This document shows positions 38,352 through 47,039 of a DNA stretch of 64,000 nucleotides, in pieces (position 1 is the first letter of the stretch; each line of letters starts with the position of its first letter). Origin of the DNA: Caldilineaceae bacterium (GTDB taxonomy: Bacteria > Chloroflexota > Anaerolineae > Caldilineales > Caldilineaceae); contig JADLDO010000020.1 in NCBI GenBank assembly GCA_020846635.1, positions 186,001-250,000 on the forward strand. The letters run 5' to 3'. The notes under the pieces are model-generated. The model was given only the letters and a program-made list of their open reading frames with translations, searched no databases and was not told the DNA's origin. The translations under genes and the position numbers were made by a program.

Positions 38352-38507
38352 ATTGGCGATTCAAAGATTTTTCGATTTGTCGCGTGACTGTTCTAATACA
38401 GCAGAGATAAAACCAGAGAGATCAAAGGTTCTACCTCAAGTTTCTCAGGTATAAATGGCCTAAAATATGTATCCTAATCTATCTATCCTAGAGACAAAGA
38501 GGGTGGG

Positions 38508-39737
38508 ATGAAGAGCGAGCTAGATCGTTTGATGGCGGAGCGCAACCTGGAAGGGCTGCTGGTATTGGGCAATTCGGGTGGCAACCCGGTGATGAACTAT
38601 TTGACCGGTGGCGCGCATTTGGAGAATGCACTGGTCTTGAAACGGCAGGGCGGCCCCTTGACATTGGTTCATGGCTCGATGGAGCGAGATACTGCGGCGG
38701 CGACAGGGCTGGCACTGGTGGATCGAGATCAGACCTATAACCAGGCTCGGTTTTTGCAAAAGCACGATGGCGATCCAGTTGCCGCGGCTGTGGATTATTT
38801 AGGCCAGGTCATCCGCGATAACCGTCTCTTTGGGCGACTGGGCATCTATGGCATGGTCGATGCCGGGTCGGCGCTGACTTTGCTGACCCGCTTGCAGGAT
38901 GAGATCGAAGGTGTGGAACTGGTGGGCGAATATGGCACGTCGCTCTTTACGCTGGCGCGTGAGACGAAGGACAATTGGGAGATTGGCGAGTTGCGCGAAG
39001 CGGGCCGGCTGACCTGTGTTGTGATGGGAGAGGTGCAAGAGTTTATCCAGGGGCATCGTACGCGCGATGAGGTGGTACTCAAGGCTGACGGGTCGCCGCT
39101 GACGATCGGTGATGTGAAGGGCTTCATGCGTATGCGCTGTATGGCGCATGGGCTGACTGAACAGAACGACACCATCTTTAGCCAGGGGCGCGATGCAGGC
39201 GTGCCGCACAACCGCGGCGAGGAGACGATGCCGCTGCGCCTGGGCCAAAGCATTATCTATGACTTTTTCCCGCTGGTCGCCAGCGGCTATTACCATGATA
39301 TGACGCGTACGTGGTCGTTGGGCTATGCAACGGATGAAGTGCAGCAGGCGTGGGACGAATGTAAGGAGATCTTTGACCAGTCGATGGCCGCGATCCAATT
39401 GGGCGTCCCCTATCGCGATTTGCAGTTGATGACCTGTGATTACTTCGAGAGCAAGGGACATCCTACGCCGCGCTCTCACCCCGGCACCCACAGCGGCTAT
39501 GTCCACAGCCTGGGGCATGGGATCGGGCTGGATATCCACGAAGAGCCGCGCCTGAGCGCGAGCGCCGGTAATACAACGGTAGCGGCGGCGGGGCATGTTT
39601 TCAGTGTAGAGCCTGGGCTTTATTATCCTGAACGTGGCTTTGGCGTGCGTATTGAGGATTCGGTAGCTTTTACCGAGGCGGGAGAATTGATCAACCTGAC
39701 CGATTATCCGTATGACCTGGTGATCCCGATGAAGTAG
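38508..39737 (+). CDS. M24-family metallopeptidase (Xaa-Pro aminopeptidase type)
   Basis: 409 residues with the N-terminal creatinase-type domain and the C-terminal pita-bread domain. All five metal ligands are visible: D252 and D264 (IIYDFFP, YYHDMTRTW), H337 (SLGHGIGLD), E368 (FSVEPG) and E383 (RIEDS). The HEEP segment after the metal histidine fits proline-specific dipeptidases. Closest name is Xaa-Pro aminopeptidase or dipeptidase. GAGGGTGGG precedes the ATG. It converges with the S41 protease gene with only 15 nt between stops. Confidence 0.9.
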   Translation: MKSELDRLMAERNLEGLLVLGNSGGNPVMNYLTGGAHLENALVLKRQGGPLTLVHGSMERDTAAATGLALVDRDQTYNQARFLQKHDGDPVAAAVDYLGQVIRDNRLFGRLGIYGMVDAGSALTLLTRLQDEIEGVELVGEYGTSLFTLARETKDNWEIGELREAGRLTCVVMGEVQEFIQGHRTRDEVVLKADGSPLTIGDVKGFMRMRCMAHGLTEQNDTIFSQGRDAGVPHNRGEETMPLRLGQSIIYDFFPLVASGYYHDMTRTWSLGYATDEVQQAWDECKEIFDQSMAAIQLGVPYRDLQLMTCDYFESKGHPTPRSHPGTHSGYVHSLGHGIGLDIHEEPRLSASAGNTTVAAAGHVFSVEPGLYYPERGFGVRIEDSVAFTEAGELINLTDYPYDLVIPMK

Positions 39738-39752
39738 GAATGTCCTCCTTTT

Positions 39753-41765
39753 TTATTTCAGGCTGTCGAGGTGGGCGACGGCGGCTTCGAGGAGGGCGTC
39801 TTTGGCAAAGAGCGTTTCCGCGGTGACGGGGACACGCAGGGTGGGGACAACGCCAATGCCTTCGATGTGGATGTTGCCATGCATGTCAACGGCGCGCCCG
39901 CTGGTGTATTGAAAGGCGACTTGCTCCGGCAGCAAGAGTTGGGCGATGCTGCCGCCCAAGCCTGCGCTAGGATAGTGGCCCACGATGGTGGCGCGCCCTT
40001 GCAGGGAGAGGTCATAGGCGAAGAATTCACAGGCGCTGCTACAGGCGGGGCCGACGATGACGACGAGAGGCCCATCGTAGCGCAATGCAGCGGGCGGCAA
40101 ATAGAAGCGTTCCACGGTGCGCGGGTCAAAGTAGAAGTCACCCGACTCAGGGTTGTATCGCCCGCTGTTGCCCAACTCCAGGGGGGAGTTAAAGAAATAG
40201 GCTGCCATTTGGTCTGCCAAAAAGCCGCTGCCGCCGCCGTTATTGCGTAAGTCAATGATGACACCGGGGCTGCGCTGGCGGTTGAGCGCGCTCAGCAGCC
40301 GTTCCCAGAGTTGAATGGTGAGCAGGTCATTGTCAAAGAAGCTGTTGACCTGTACATAGGTGTAGCCGCTCTCCAGAGGGCGAACCTCTACGGGCAGTTC
40401 ATAGCCACTGCGAGGCGGCTCCAAATAGTTGAAGCTGTCGCGTTCGGCAATCGCAACCAGCGCGGTGTTGATAGGGGCTGTGCTGCCCTGGTGTGTATAG
40501 GTGACTGTGAGCGGCGTACCTACCGGGAAGCGTGTGGCATAGCGCAGTTGTTGCAGACGATGGGCGTGGTCTGTGCTAAAAGGCCCATTCCAGGGGATGA
40601 CGCGGCTGACATACTCGCCGATCGACTGATCGTTGATGGCGAGAATGGTATCACCCAAGAGAATTCCGGCATTTGCGGCAGGGGCGGCAGGCGTCAGGTG
40701 GACGGCGATGATGCTGCCATCGTCTAGCTCGGCAAGTGTCAAGCCAATGCCGCCGGTGGTCAGCCGGTTGGTTTCAGCAGCCAGCAGCGGCCCTTGCACA
40801 TGACCATCGGGGATGGCAAAGCTGAAATCGCGCAGCGCATGTAGATAGGCTGTGCGGTCAGTGGCGGCTTCTGCCGCGGCGATCAAGGGGCGAAATTCCG
40901 CGGCGAGGGCATCCCAATCAATCCCCTTATAGGTGGTGAAGGCGTAGGCATGGCGCAGCTTTTCGAGCATGGCATCAAAGGCTGCGGTATAACTCAGCCG
41001 CGAAAAGTCATCCAGTGCCGCAAAGTCCGGCTCGATGAGATCAACCGTTGGATGGCGGCTGCGGTCGAAGGTAAAGGGCCGCGTGTCGAGATTGACTACC
41101 GTGTAGCCGGGGGCGAGCGTGCTGATCGGGTCGTCGGCGGTGAAGAGGAGGCCATCGGGGCCGAAATCGTTGGGGAAGCCCTGATACGCGGCGGGTGCAT
41201 AGACGAGCAGCTTGCCGCCGGTAACTTCATCGCGGCGGCTGACTTCCTCGGTTACACGCGTGGAGGCATAGGCCGTTGACCAGCCCCCACCAAAGAGATC
41301 GCGCTTTTCTAGGAAGGGATCCCCAAATTTGTTCGTCCAATAGGCGACGGCAAAGACCATGACACCCGGGTCTTCTGTGCCGTCCTGGTCGACATCGCGC
41401 CGCGCTCCCTGTGGCTCGATGGGGAGCGCTAGGGAGTAGGTGAAGGGCGATTTGAGGAAATCCGAGGTGATTTGCCCTAGTGTCTGTGACGACGGCGCAA
41501 TGACAAAGCTGGGATCGCGGTCGATGAAGCCCGCTTGATCTTCGAGGATGATGAGCGGCGCGGCGACGCCCACGGTGAAGAAGGGATTGGTGTAGGTCAC
41601 TTTGCCGGTCAGCAGCACCGGCCCGCCTTCGTCCAACTTGTCTTGCGCCTGAGCATGCCGCGTGTAAGAGAGCGCAGCCGTCAAAAGAAAGAACAGTAGG
41701 ACGATTGTCTGCTTTTTGCAACGTTGGTGGAAGACGTCGCGATCGTGTCGTGGCAACAATTTCAT
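39753..41765 (-). CDS. Secreted S41-family (tail-specific-like) protease
   Basis: 670 residues. A signal peptide (about 20-41, ending AQA) marks export. The middle has a PDZ-like region (AANAGILLGDTILAINDQSI). The C-terminal S41 domain has VIIDLRNNGGGSGFLADQMA and GPACSSACEFFAY, with S577 the likely nucleophile. The N-terminal ~250 residues are not recognised. It is longer than typical CtpA and more like the S41 proteins with large extra domains. It is followed by the epimerase gene's 3' end on the same strand (6 nt between the epimerase start side and this gene's ATG region is not an overlap), so the two may be co-transcribed, epimerase first. Confidence 0.88.
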   Translation of the reverse strand: MKLLPRHDRDVFHQRCKKQTIVLLFFLLTAALSYTRHAQAQDKLDEGGPVLLTGKVTYTNPFFTVGVAAPLIILEDQAGFIDRDPSFVIAPSSQTLGQITSDFLKSPFTYSLALPIEPQGARRDVDQDGTEDPGVMVFAVAYWTNKFGDPFLEKRDLFGGGWSTAYASTRVTEEVSRRDEVTGGKLLVYAPAAYQGFPNDFGPDGLLFTADDPISTLAPGYTVVNLDTRPFTFDRSRHPTVDLIEPDFAALDDFSRLSYTAAFDAMLEKLRHAYAFTTYKGIDWDALAAEFRPLIAAAEAATDRTAYLHALRDFSFAIPDGHVQGPLLAAETNRLTTGGIGLTLAELDDGSIIAVHLTPAAPAANAGILLGDTILAINDQSIGEYVSRVIPWNGPFSTDHAHRLQQLRYATRFPVGTPLTVTYTHQGSTAPINTALVAIAERDSFNYLEPPRSGYELPVEVRPLESGYTYVQVNSFFDNDLLTIQLWERLLSALNRQRSPGVIIDLRNNGGGSGFLADQMAAYFFNSPLELGNSGRYNPESGDFYFDPRTVERFYLPPAALRYDGPLVVIVGPACSSACEFFAYDLSLQGRATIVGHYPSAGLGGSIAQLLLPEQVAFQYTSGRAVDMHGNIHIEGIGVVPTLRVPVTAETLFAKDALLEAAVAHLDSLK

Positions 41766-41771
41766 GCGTGC

Positions 41772-42758
41772 TTAGGCGACGGCAACGGAGTCGAGCCGCT
41801 GGCGTTCATAGGTGATTACATCATCCAAAATCTCGTTCAGGGTGCGGCTTGGCTGCCAACCCACAGCCTGGCGAATCTTGGTGATGTCCGGCACGCGACG
41901 GCGCATATCCTCAAAGCCAGGTGCGTAGGCTTCGCTATAGGGGACATGGCGCAGAGATGAACTGCTCGCGCTGCGCGCAATGACCTCATGGGCAAGCTCG
42001 TTGATCGTGACTTCATGGTTGGTCCCAATGTTGTAGATTTCACCCACCGTACTGTCGGGACGGTCGAGCAGGAACTCCAGGGCGCGCACGGTGTCTTGGA
42101 CGTGGCAGAAACAGCGGCTTTGTTCGCCATCCCCATAGACGGTGATCGGCTCGCCGTGGATTGCTTGACGCACAAAACGGGGGACTACCATGCCATAGCG
42201 CCCGGTCTGCCCAGGGCCGACCGTGTTGAAGAAGCGAACGATGGTGACAGGCAGGCCGAATTCGCGATAGGCTGCCAAGCCTAAGAACTCGTCGAGCAAT
42301 TTGGAGGCTGCATAGGACCAACGGCTGCGCGCAGAGGAGCCAAGCAGCAGATCATCTTCCTCGCTGAAGGGGATTTTGATCCCCTTGCCATAGACTTCGC
42401 TGGTGCTGGCGATGATCGTGCGGCAGCGGTAGCGGCGCGCTGCTCTGAGCACGGCATGGGTTCCCAAGACATTCGTTTCGATGGTTTCCGTGGGTCGCTC
42501 GACCACCAACTGCACCCCTACCGCCGCGGCCAAGTGGAAAATGGCATCGGCCTGGCTTGCCAAGCGATCCAGCACCAATGGATTGTCGAGGGTGTCGATG
42601 GCAAAGGAGTAGAGTGGATGGCCGGTAAATTCGCGGATGTTGTCGAGGTTGCCGGTGCTGAGGTTGTCGAGAATTGAAACTGTGTCACCGCGGGCAAGCA
42701 GGCGTCGCGTCAGATGGGTCCCGATAAAACCTGCGCCGCCAGTAATCAATATGTGCAT
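41772..42758 (-). CDS. NAD-dependent sugar-nucleotide epimerase/dehydratase
   Basis: 328 residues of the extended short-chain dehydrogenase family. NAD motif GGAGFIG is at 7-13, active site STSEVYG near 118-124 and YAASK with Y149 and K153. The RFFNTVGPGQTGRYGMVVPRF and FCHVQDTVRALEFLL blocks fit the UDP-glucose 4-epimerase or UDP-glucuronate decarboxylase branch. The reading frame is open far upstream, but the ATG at 42758 has AGGAA and gives the family start. A perfect -10 (TATAAT, 42795-42800 on the minus strand) lies upstream. Confidence 0.9.
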   Translation of the reverse strand: MHILITGGAGFIGTHLTRRLLARGDTVSILDNLSTGNLDNIREFTGHPLYSFAIDTLDNPLVLDRLASQADAIFHLAAAVGVQLVVERPTETIETNVLGTHAVLRAARRYRCRTIIASTSEVYGKGIKIPFSEEDDLLLGSSARSRWSYAASKLLDEFLGLAAYREFGLPVTIVRFFNTVGPGQTGRYGMVVPRFVRQAIHGEPITVYGDGEQSRCFCHVQDTVRALEFLLDRPDSTVGEIYNIGTNHEVTINELAHEVIARSASSSSLRHVPYSEAYAPGFEDMRRRVPDITKIRQAVGWQPSRTLNEILDDVITYERQRLDSVAVA

Positions 42759-42794
42759 GATACATTCCTTTGCTTGATGGAGCGTTTGCGCTGC

Positions 42795-42800
42795 ATTATA
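42795..42800 (-). promoter_or_regulatory. -10 element of the epimerase gene
   Basis: Perfect TATAAT on the minus strand in the small palindrome CTGC-ATTATA-GCAG. A weak TTGCGC lies 19 nt further up. The leader is about 30 nt. Confidence 0.55.
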
Positions 42801-42835
42801 GCAGAGTGGTGGCGGGCAGGCGCAAGCGTGGGGTT

Positions 42836-42864
42836 TTGACGGCGCGATGGGGGACAGGTACAAT
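42836..42864 (+). promoter_or_regulatory. Promoter of the CHAT gene
   Basis: TTGACG (42836-42841), 17-nt spacer, TACAAT (42859-42864). The ATG at 42873 begins 8 nt after the -10, so the transcript probably has no leader. Confidence 0.75.
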
Positions 42865-42872
42865 AGCCTATC

Positions 42873-44207
42873 ATGCCCAACGAACGTAATTCCAATGAAC
42901 AATACTCCAATCCATTGAACCCGCCAAGCAGTTCAGCCGGTAATTCACAGAACAAGTGGCAAGACCCTAACGCCTTCTATCACCTTGACCTGCATTTAGA
43001 GCGCACCGAAGAGGGCAATCAATGCCAGGTGCGCCAGTCGCCCGCGGGGCAAGGTGAGAACCGTTTTGTCACACCGTTTGCCCCGCGTGATCTCCAGAAG
43101 CTGTGGGAGGTGCTGCGCGATGTGCAGAGTATGGGCAAATCCGTGGCGACACAGCGCTCGATGGTGCAGGATGCCGGACGGCGTCTGTTTGAAGCGGCGT
43201 TTGCGGGGGAAGTGCTGGGCTGCCTCCGCGCCAGCTTTGACCAAACCGATTATGTGAAAGCGCCCCTGCATTTGCATGTGGACCTGAGCGGAACCCCTGA
43301 ATTAGAGCAACTGCCGTGGGAATATATGTACAATCCCGAACGCAGCGAGTTTTTGGCATTGACCTCGATGTCGCCCCTGGCGCGCTATACGGAATTGCAG
43401 CATCGTGTCTTGCCTGCTAAGGTGAAGCAGCCGCTGCGCGCGCTGGTGGTGATCTCCGGGCCGAGCAGCTACCCACGCGTCGATGTGGATCGAGAGTGGT
43501 TAAGCCTGCTCGATAGTGTGGACTTTTTGGGATCCTCCAAGAAGTTGGTGGTAGAGCGGCTGCAAAAGCCAACGCTGCTCGACTTGCAGCGCAAATTGCG
43601 CCAGAACGAGTATCACATCATCCATTTCATCGGTCATGGCGTCACTGATAAGGCGACCGGCGAAGGGCAATTGGTCTTTGAGGATGAGACAGGGCGCAGC
43701 CGTCTGGTGGGCGGGCAGCATTTGGGCGCGTTGATGCGTGACCATTTCACGCTGCGCTTTATGTGTTTGACCGGACCAACGCGCACGGGGGTCGGCACCG
43801 AGTATTCAGCCCTGTTGGATGTGGCGCGCAGTTTGGTGCGCCGGGGGCTGGCCGCGGTGATTGCGCCACAACTGCGCGTGACCCAACCGGCCTGGTTGGC
43901 CTTTTGCCAAACTTTATACACTGGCTTGGCGCATCTCCAGCGGGTGGATTCGGCGGTTGTGCAGGCGCGGCAAGCGATGGTGGAAAAAAGCGAGGACCTG
44001 GGTTGGGGCGCGCCGGTCTTGTTTTCGCGCTGCCTGGATGGTCATCTCTTTGACGATGGCACGCTGCCCAAAGCGGCACTGCCCGATGACTGGGAGAGCA
44101 GCGTGACCGCGCGCATGAACAGCCTGCGGATTCGTACGGCAAGCCGCGAAGTGATCTCGCGCTGGGGACACGATTTCAATCTGCCGCCGCGCAAGGGCGG
44201 CAGGTAA
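42873..44207 (+). CDS. CHAT-domain protein lacking the canonical cysteine
   Basis: 444 residues. A Asn/Ser-rich N-tail (1-30) is followed by a region at 35-180 found with CHAT domains, then a caspase-like CHAT domain at about 185-395. The catalytic-histidine motif HFIGHG is intact (H255). The expected L-N-A-C motif is LTGP at 299-302, so the cysteine position holds proline; C298 is nearby. It may be inactive or use another residue. The mRNA looks leaderless (promoter 8 nt before ATG). No partner such as a CRISPR effector or gasdermin is adjacent; the epimerase is divergent. Confidence 0.82.
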   Translation: MPNERNSNEQYSNPLNPPSSSAGNSQNKWQDPNAFYHLDLHLERTEEGNQCQVRQSPAGQGENRFVTPFAPRDLQKLWEVLRDVQSMGKSVATQRSMVQDAGRRLFEAAFAGEVLGCLRASFDQTDYVKAPLHLHVDLSGTPELEQLPWEYMYNPERSEFLALTSMSPLARYTELQHRVLPAKVKQPLRALVVISGPSSYPRVDVDREWLSLLDSVDFLGSSKKLVVERLQKPTLLDLQRKLRQNEYHIIHFIGHGVTDKATGEGQLVFEDETGRSRLVGGQHLGALMRDHFTLRFMCLTGPTRTGVGTEYSALLDVARSLVRRGLAAVIAPQLRVTQPAWLAFCQTLYTGLAHLQRVDSAVVQARQAMVEKSEDLGWGAPVLFSRCLDGHLFDDGTLPKAALPDDWESSVTARMNSLRIRTASREVISRWGHDFNLPPRKGGR

Positions 44208-44235
44208 ACCCATCCCGTTTGAATTTTTCTATCGG

Positions 44236-46656
44236 CTAGACGATGGCGACTTCATAGTCGCGCCCCTCCCATTCCTCGCGCTCGCTCCAGAAGAAGGTGA
44301 AGCGAATGGACGCTTGCTGGGATGCAGAGACCGAAATATCCACAAATTCAAAGCCCAGAGAGGTAGCGGTGGAAGGCGTATCTTCTACGCGCTGCCAGTC
44401 ATCAATCGACCAGTGGAGCCGAAAGGGGGCCCCTGCCTGGACGCGCAGGATGAATTCTTTGCGTACGCTGCGTACTTGGCGGTTGGTCTTCCAGACTTCT
44501 ATGCGCCGGCATTGGCTCCTGTCACCGAGGTAGCGGTCGGCAACCTGCGGAACGAGGTCAAAGACTTGACCATCGTGGGCCGAGCGCAGCAGCTTGATGT
44601 ACTCGGCGTGTGCCCACATCAAGGGCATGACTGCTCCGGTGGGGCGACCCAGGTACATATGGGCTTCGCGCTGGTCTGGCTCATCCCACACCTGTTCGGG
44701 CAACAGACCCGTGGCAGAGGCGAATCCTTCCAGGGCCTGGATGAATGGGGTGATGTCGCGCCCAACGGACAGTTCATAGTGCCCGCGCTCCCCGGTGAGC
44801 AGGGGCCAGGCCCGTCCTTTGCCCCATCCTTGATAGGGCCCTCCATCCGCATGCTGCCCATAGCCGTCGTGGTTGTAGCGATGCCAGCAGGGGCCATAGG
44901 GAGTTTCTACCTTGAGCGCGAAATCAACGACGCGCAGCGAGTCCACGATCAGCGGGTCGTCGGGCGCGCGGATCCCATAGCGGACAAGGGCCAGGAAACC
45001 GGCGTCCACGATCTCTTTGGCAGGAAATTGTCGTTGGTTGTCCGGTGGTTGATTGGCAATGGTGAGCACTCCCTGGTTGGGATCCTCGTCCGGTTGGGGG
45101 TTGTTAATGTCCACCGGATCAATGCGGATAAAGTGGCGCGGGATGTTAGGGAGGAGCGTGCCCTCGGTGGTTACTGTCCAGGCTTCGATATGGCTTTCCA
45201 GGAAATCGGCGTAATCCTTTAGATAGTGCGCGAGCGTGTCGTCGCCATGCTCCTGGGCAAAGCAGGCGGCGCAGATCAAGGCCGCAATGTTGGATGCCAG
45301 GGTAGAGGGAGAATAGCCGCTTGCCTCCTCCCACCGCTCCTGCTGGGTGGCCGGCCCGTGGCGGATCAAATAGCCCGCCGCGCTCAATACCATTGGATAG
45401 GGATCGAACTCCTGCAACGCATCCAGTTGGTGCAGCTTCCAGGCCAGTATGATGGGGAAAGCCACCTCGTCAAGTTGAATACCCCGCCAGTAGGGATCGC
45501 CATTGAGCCAGAAATTCTGGGGAAAGCCCCCATCTTCCTGCTGGCTGATCGCCAGAAAGATCAGCGCACGCAAGGGCGTCTCACGATTGCCCGCGGCCAG
45601 CAGCCCGGTGGCTGTGTTGACCATATCGCGCGTCCAGACCAAGTGATAGCCCCCCATGTCTTCGTCGCTCTTTGCCTCACCCCAGGGGATGGAGAGGGAG
45701 GCAATGAAGGCTCCTGGGTATGCCTTATCCTCATGCGCCAGGAGCAGGCTGTAGCTGGCGTGATAGAGGTTGCCGCCATCGCCTGCCACCTCTGCCAAAG
45801 GGAAGATGCTCTGTCCAGGACGCTCCCACTGTTCAATATAGCGCGCGCGATGCTTGGCAAAGGGAATCCCCAATGCTTGAAAGAGGGTGCTGACAGCGCT
45901 GTGCAGACCATTGCCAAAGGCTAATCCCAGAGTAAAGGGCTGGCGAGGCTCCAACGCCAATTCCCCCATGAGGGCGACGTTGCCATTGAGGGCGCGGTCG
46001 AACTCCCAGTCCATTTGGAAGTTGTCTGCCAGGTCTGTCCAGCCGTCGCTTTTGCCCACGTAGCCGCAGGAAAGGCGCTTGAAAGGGACGGTAGCCGCCA
46101 GCGCCAGCCAGGTCCCATTTTTCTCGGCGACAAGAATGTCACGCCCTACCTCGTGCGCCACATAAGCATTGTTGCCCCAGCCACCCACCCCCAGGTGGGG
46201 CGCGCAGAGGGCATAGAGATGCAACCGCGAAAGGAACTGCTCATCACCCTCTAGCCAAGTCTGCTGTAGGATACAGGGCAAATGGGGATGCGCGATAATC
46301 TCTTTGATGACGGCATAGCGCGCTTGCGGATCTCTGTTGGTCACGCGGAAGCCCAGTGCATGGTGATCGGCAGAATAGCCCTCTTCATCGGCGAGACGCC
46401 TGATCTGCGAAGGAAGATGGCGCTTCTCCTCATGGAAGAAACTCTTGCCGTCGCTGACGAGATATTGCAGATCGCGTAACTGCGGGCGATCGATGGTCGG
46501 GTAATAGACTTCGGTGATCACGCCATTCCAGAGCGTGAACCAGACGCGACTATCGGCAGAGTAGGCCGTACCCATGCCGTCCTTGTTCCCTTGCGTCCAG
46601 CGGGGTTCAATACCCGGAGCGCCGAAGGCATTGTTGTTACCTCGCAGTTTTGTCAT
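44236..46656 (-). CDS. GH15 glucoamylase/glucodextranase
   Basis: 806 residues, without a signal peptide. The N-terminal beta-sandwich (GMGTAYSADSRVWFTLWNG, then EVYYPTIDRPQLRDLQYLV) and the (alpha/alpha)6 catalytic domain (YHLVWTRDMVNTATGLL, IQLDEVAFPIILAWKL, GRAWPLLTGERGHYEL) match bacterial GH15 enzymes. These release glucose from the non-reducing end of alpha-1,4- or alpha-1,6-glucans. The C-terminal ~100 residues form an extra domain. AGGAG stands before the ATG. A MITE-like palindrome sits immediately upstream, in what should be its leader. Confidence 0.93.
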   Translation of the reverse strand: MTKLRGNNNAFGAPGIEPRWTQGNKDGMGTAYSADSRVWFTLWNGVITEVYYPTIDRPQLRDLQYLVSDGKSFFHEEKRHLPSQIRRLADEEGYSADHHALGFRVTNRDPQARYAVIKEIIAHPHLPCILQQTWLEGDEQFLSRLHLYALCAPHLGVGGWGNNAYVAHEVGRDILVAEKNGTWLALAATVPFKRLSCGYVGKSDGWTDLADNFQMDWEFDRALNGNVALMGELALEPRQPFTLGLAFGNGLHSAVSTLFQALGIPFAKHRARYIEQWERPGQSIFPLAEVAGDGGNLYHASYSLLLAHEDKAYPGAFIASLSIPWGEAKSDEDMGGYHLVWTRDMVNTATGLLAAGNRETPLRALIFLAISQQEDGGFPQNFWLNGDPYWRGIQLDEVAFPIILAWKLHQLDALQEFDPYPMVLSAAGYLIRHGPATQQERWEEASGYSPSTLASNIAALICAACFAQEHGDDTLAHYLKDYADFLESHIEAWTVTTEGTLLPNIPRHFIRIDPVDINNPQPDEDPNQGVLTIANQPPDNQRQFPAKEIVDAGFLALVRYGIRAPDDPLIVDSLRVVDFALKVETPYGPCWHRYNHDGYGQHADGGPYQGWGKGRAWPLLTGERGHYELSVGRDITPFIQALEGFASATGLLPEQVWDEPDQREAHMYLGRPTGAVMPLMWAHAEYIKLLRSAHDGQVFDLVPQVADRYLGDRSQCRRIEVWKTNRQVRSVRKEFILRVQAGAPFRLHWSIDDWQRVEDTPSTATSLGFEFVDISVSASQQASIRFTFFWSEREEWEGRDYEVAIV

Positions 46657-46679
46657 GTACGCGTCTCCTGAATGGATAA

Positions 46680-46833
46680 CTCATGTACCGCAGACAGCCG
46701 CCGGAGGCTAAAGCCATCCGGCTACCAAACAACGCCCCCTGAACGGGGCTTGGCGAGCCACTTCTGAAGCCCCGTTCAGGGGGCGTTGCCCTGTAGCCCT
46801 GCGGCTTTAGCCCTGGGCGGCGTCTGTATAACA
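46680..46833. mobile_element. MITE-like palindromic element
   Basis: About 154 bp of near-complete inverted symmetry. Inner perfect arms of 21 bp are at 46731-46751 and 46767-46787; outer arms share GCTAAAGCC and terminal TCATGT/ACATGA. It is flanked on both sides by TGAATGGATAA (46669-46679, 46834-46844), which looks like an 11-bp target duplication. It has no coding capacity. A short relative is at 37508-37583. Confidence 0.7.
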
Positions 46834-46870
46834 TGAATGGATAAGATTTGTCGCGGAAGATTTGGAACGT

Positions 46871-46883
46871 AGGAATAATTCCT
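46871..46883. promoter_or_regulatory. Palindrome AGGAATAATTCCT
   Basis: Perfect 13-bp palindrome in the GH15/gnd divergent region; possible operator. Confidence 0.35.
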
Positions 46884-46930
46884 GCTTCCGTTTTGTGTGT
46901 GTCATAATAATCTTATTAGAGAATCTCAAG

Positions 46931-46983
46931 ATGATCATGGTGAGGTGATCGTGGTGAGATCATTATGAATAGACTGATATAAT
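46931..46983 (+). promoter_or_regulatory. Promoter region of gnd with 14-bp direct repeats
   Basis: Direct repeats ATGATCATGGTGAG (46931-46944) and GTGATCGTGGTGAG (46945-46958) are followed by a perfect TATAAT (46978-46983). There is no good -35, so the repeats may bind an activator. Confidence 0.5.
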
Positions 46984-47039
46984 TGTATGCGCGGTGCAGT
47001 GAACGATCAACCATTCAAAGAGCAGCAGAGGATGTGAGC

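Larger units (their letters stand above)
37507..38507. other. 1-kb intergenic region with repeats, a small gene and an RNA candidate
   Basis: It holds in order a MITE-like palindrome (37508-37583), a dispersed CTTCCCGGAAGC palindrome (37613-37641), a minus-strand small membrane-protein gene with promoter (37780-38048), two perfect small hairpins (38112-38131 and 38153-38168), and a minus-strand RNA candidate (38196-38316) with promoter. The remaining ~150 nt before the peptidase gene is AT-rich. Confidence 0.7.
46657..47039. other. Divergent control region between the GH15 and gnd genes
   Basis: 383 nt. It holds the MITE-like palindrome (46680-46833) with flanking 11-bp direct repeats, a small palindrome AGGAATAATTCCT (46871-46883), a 2 x 14-bp direct repeat (46931-46958) and a perfect TATAAT (46978-46983). 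No gene is seen. Confidence 0.7.
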
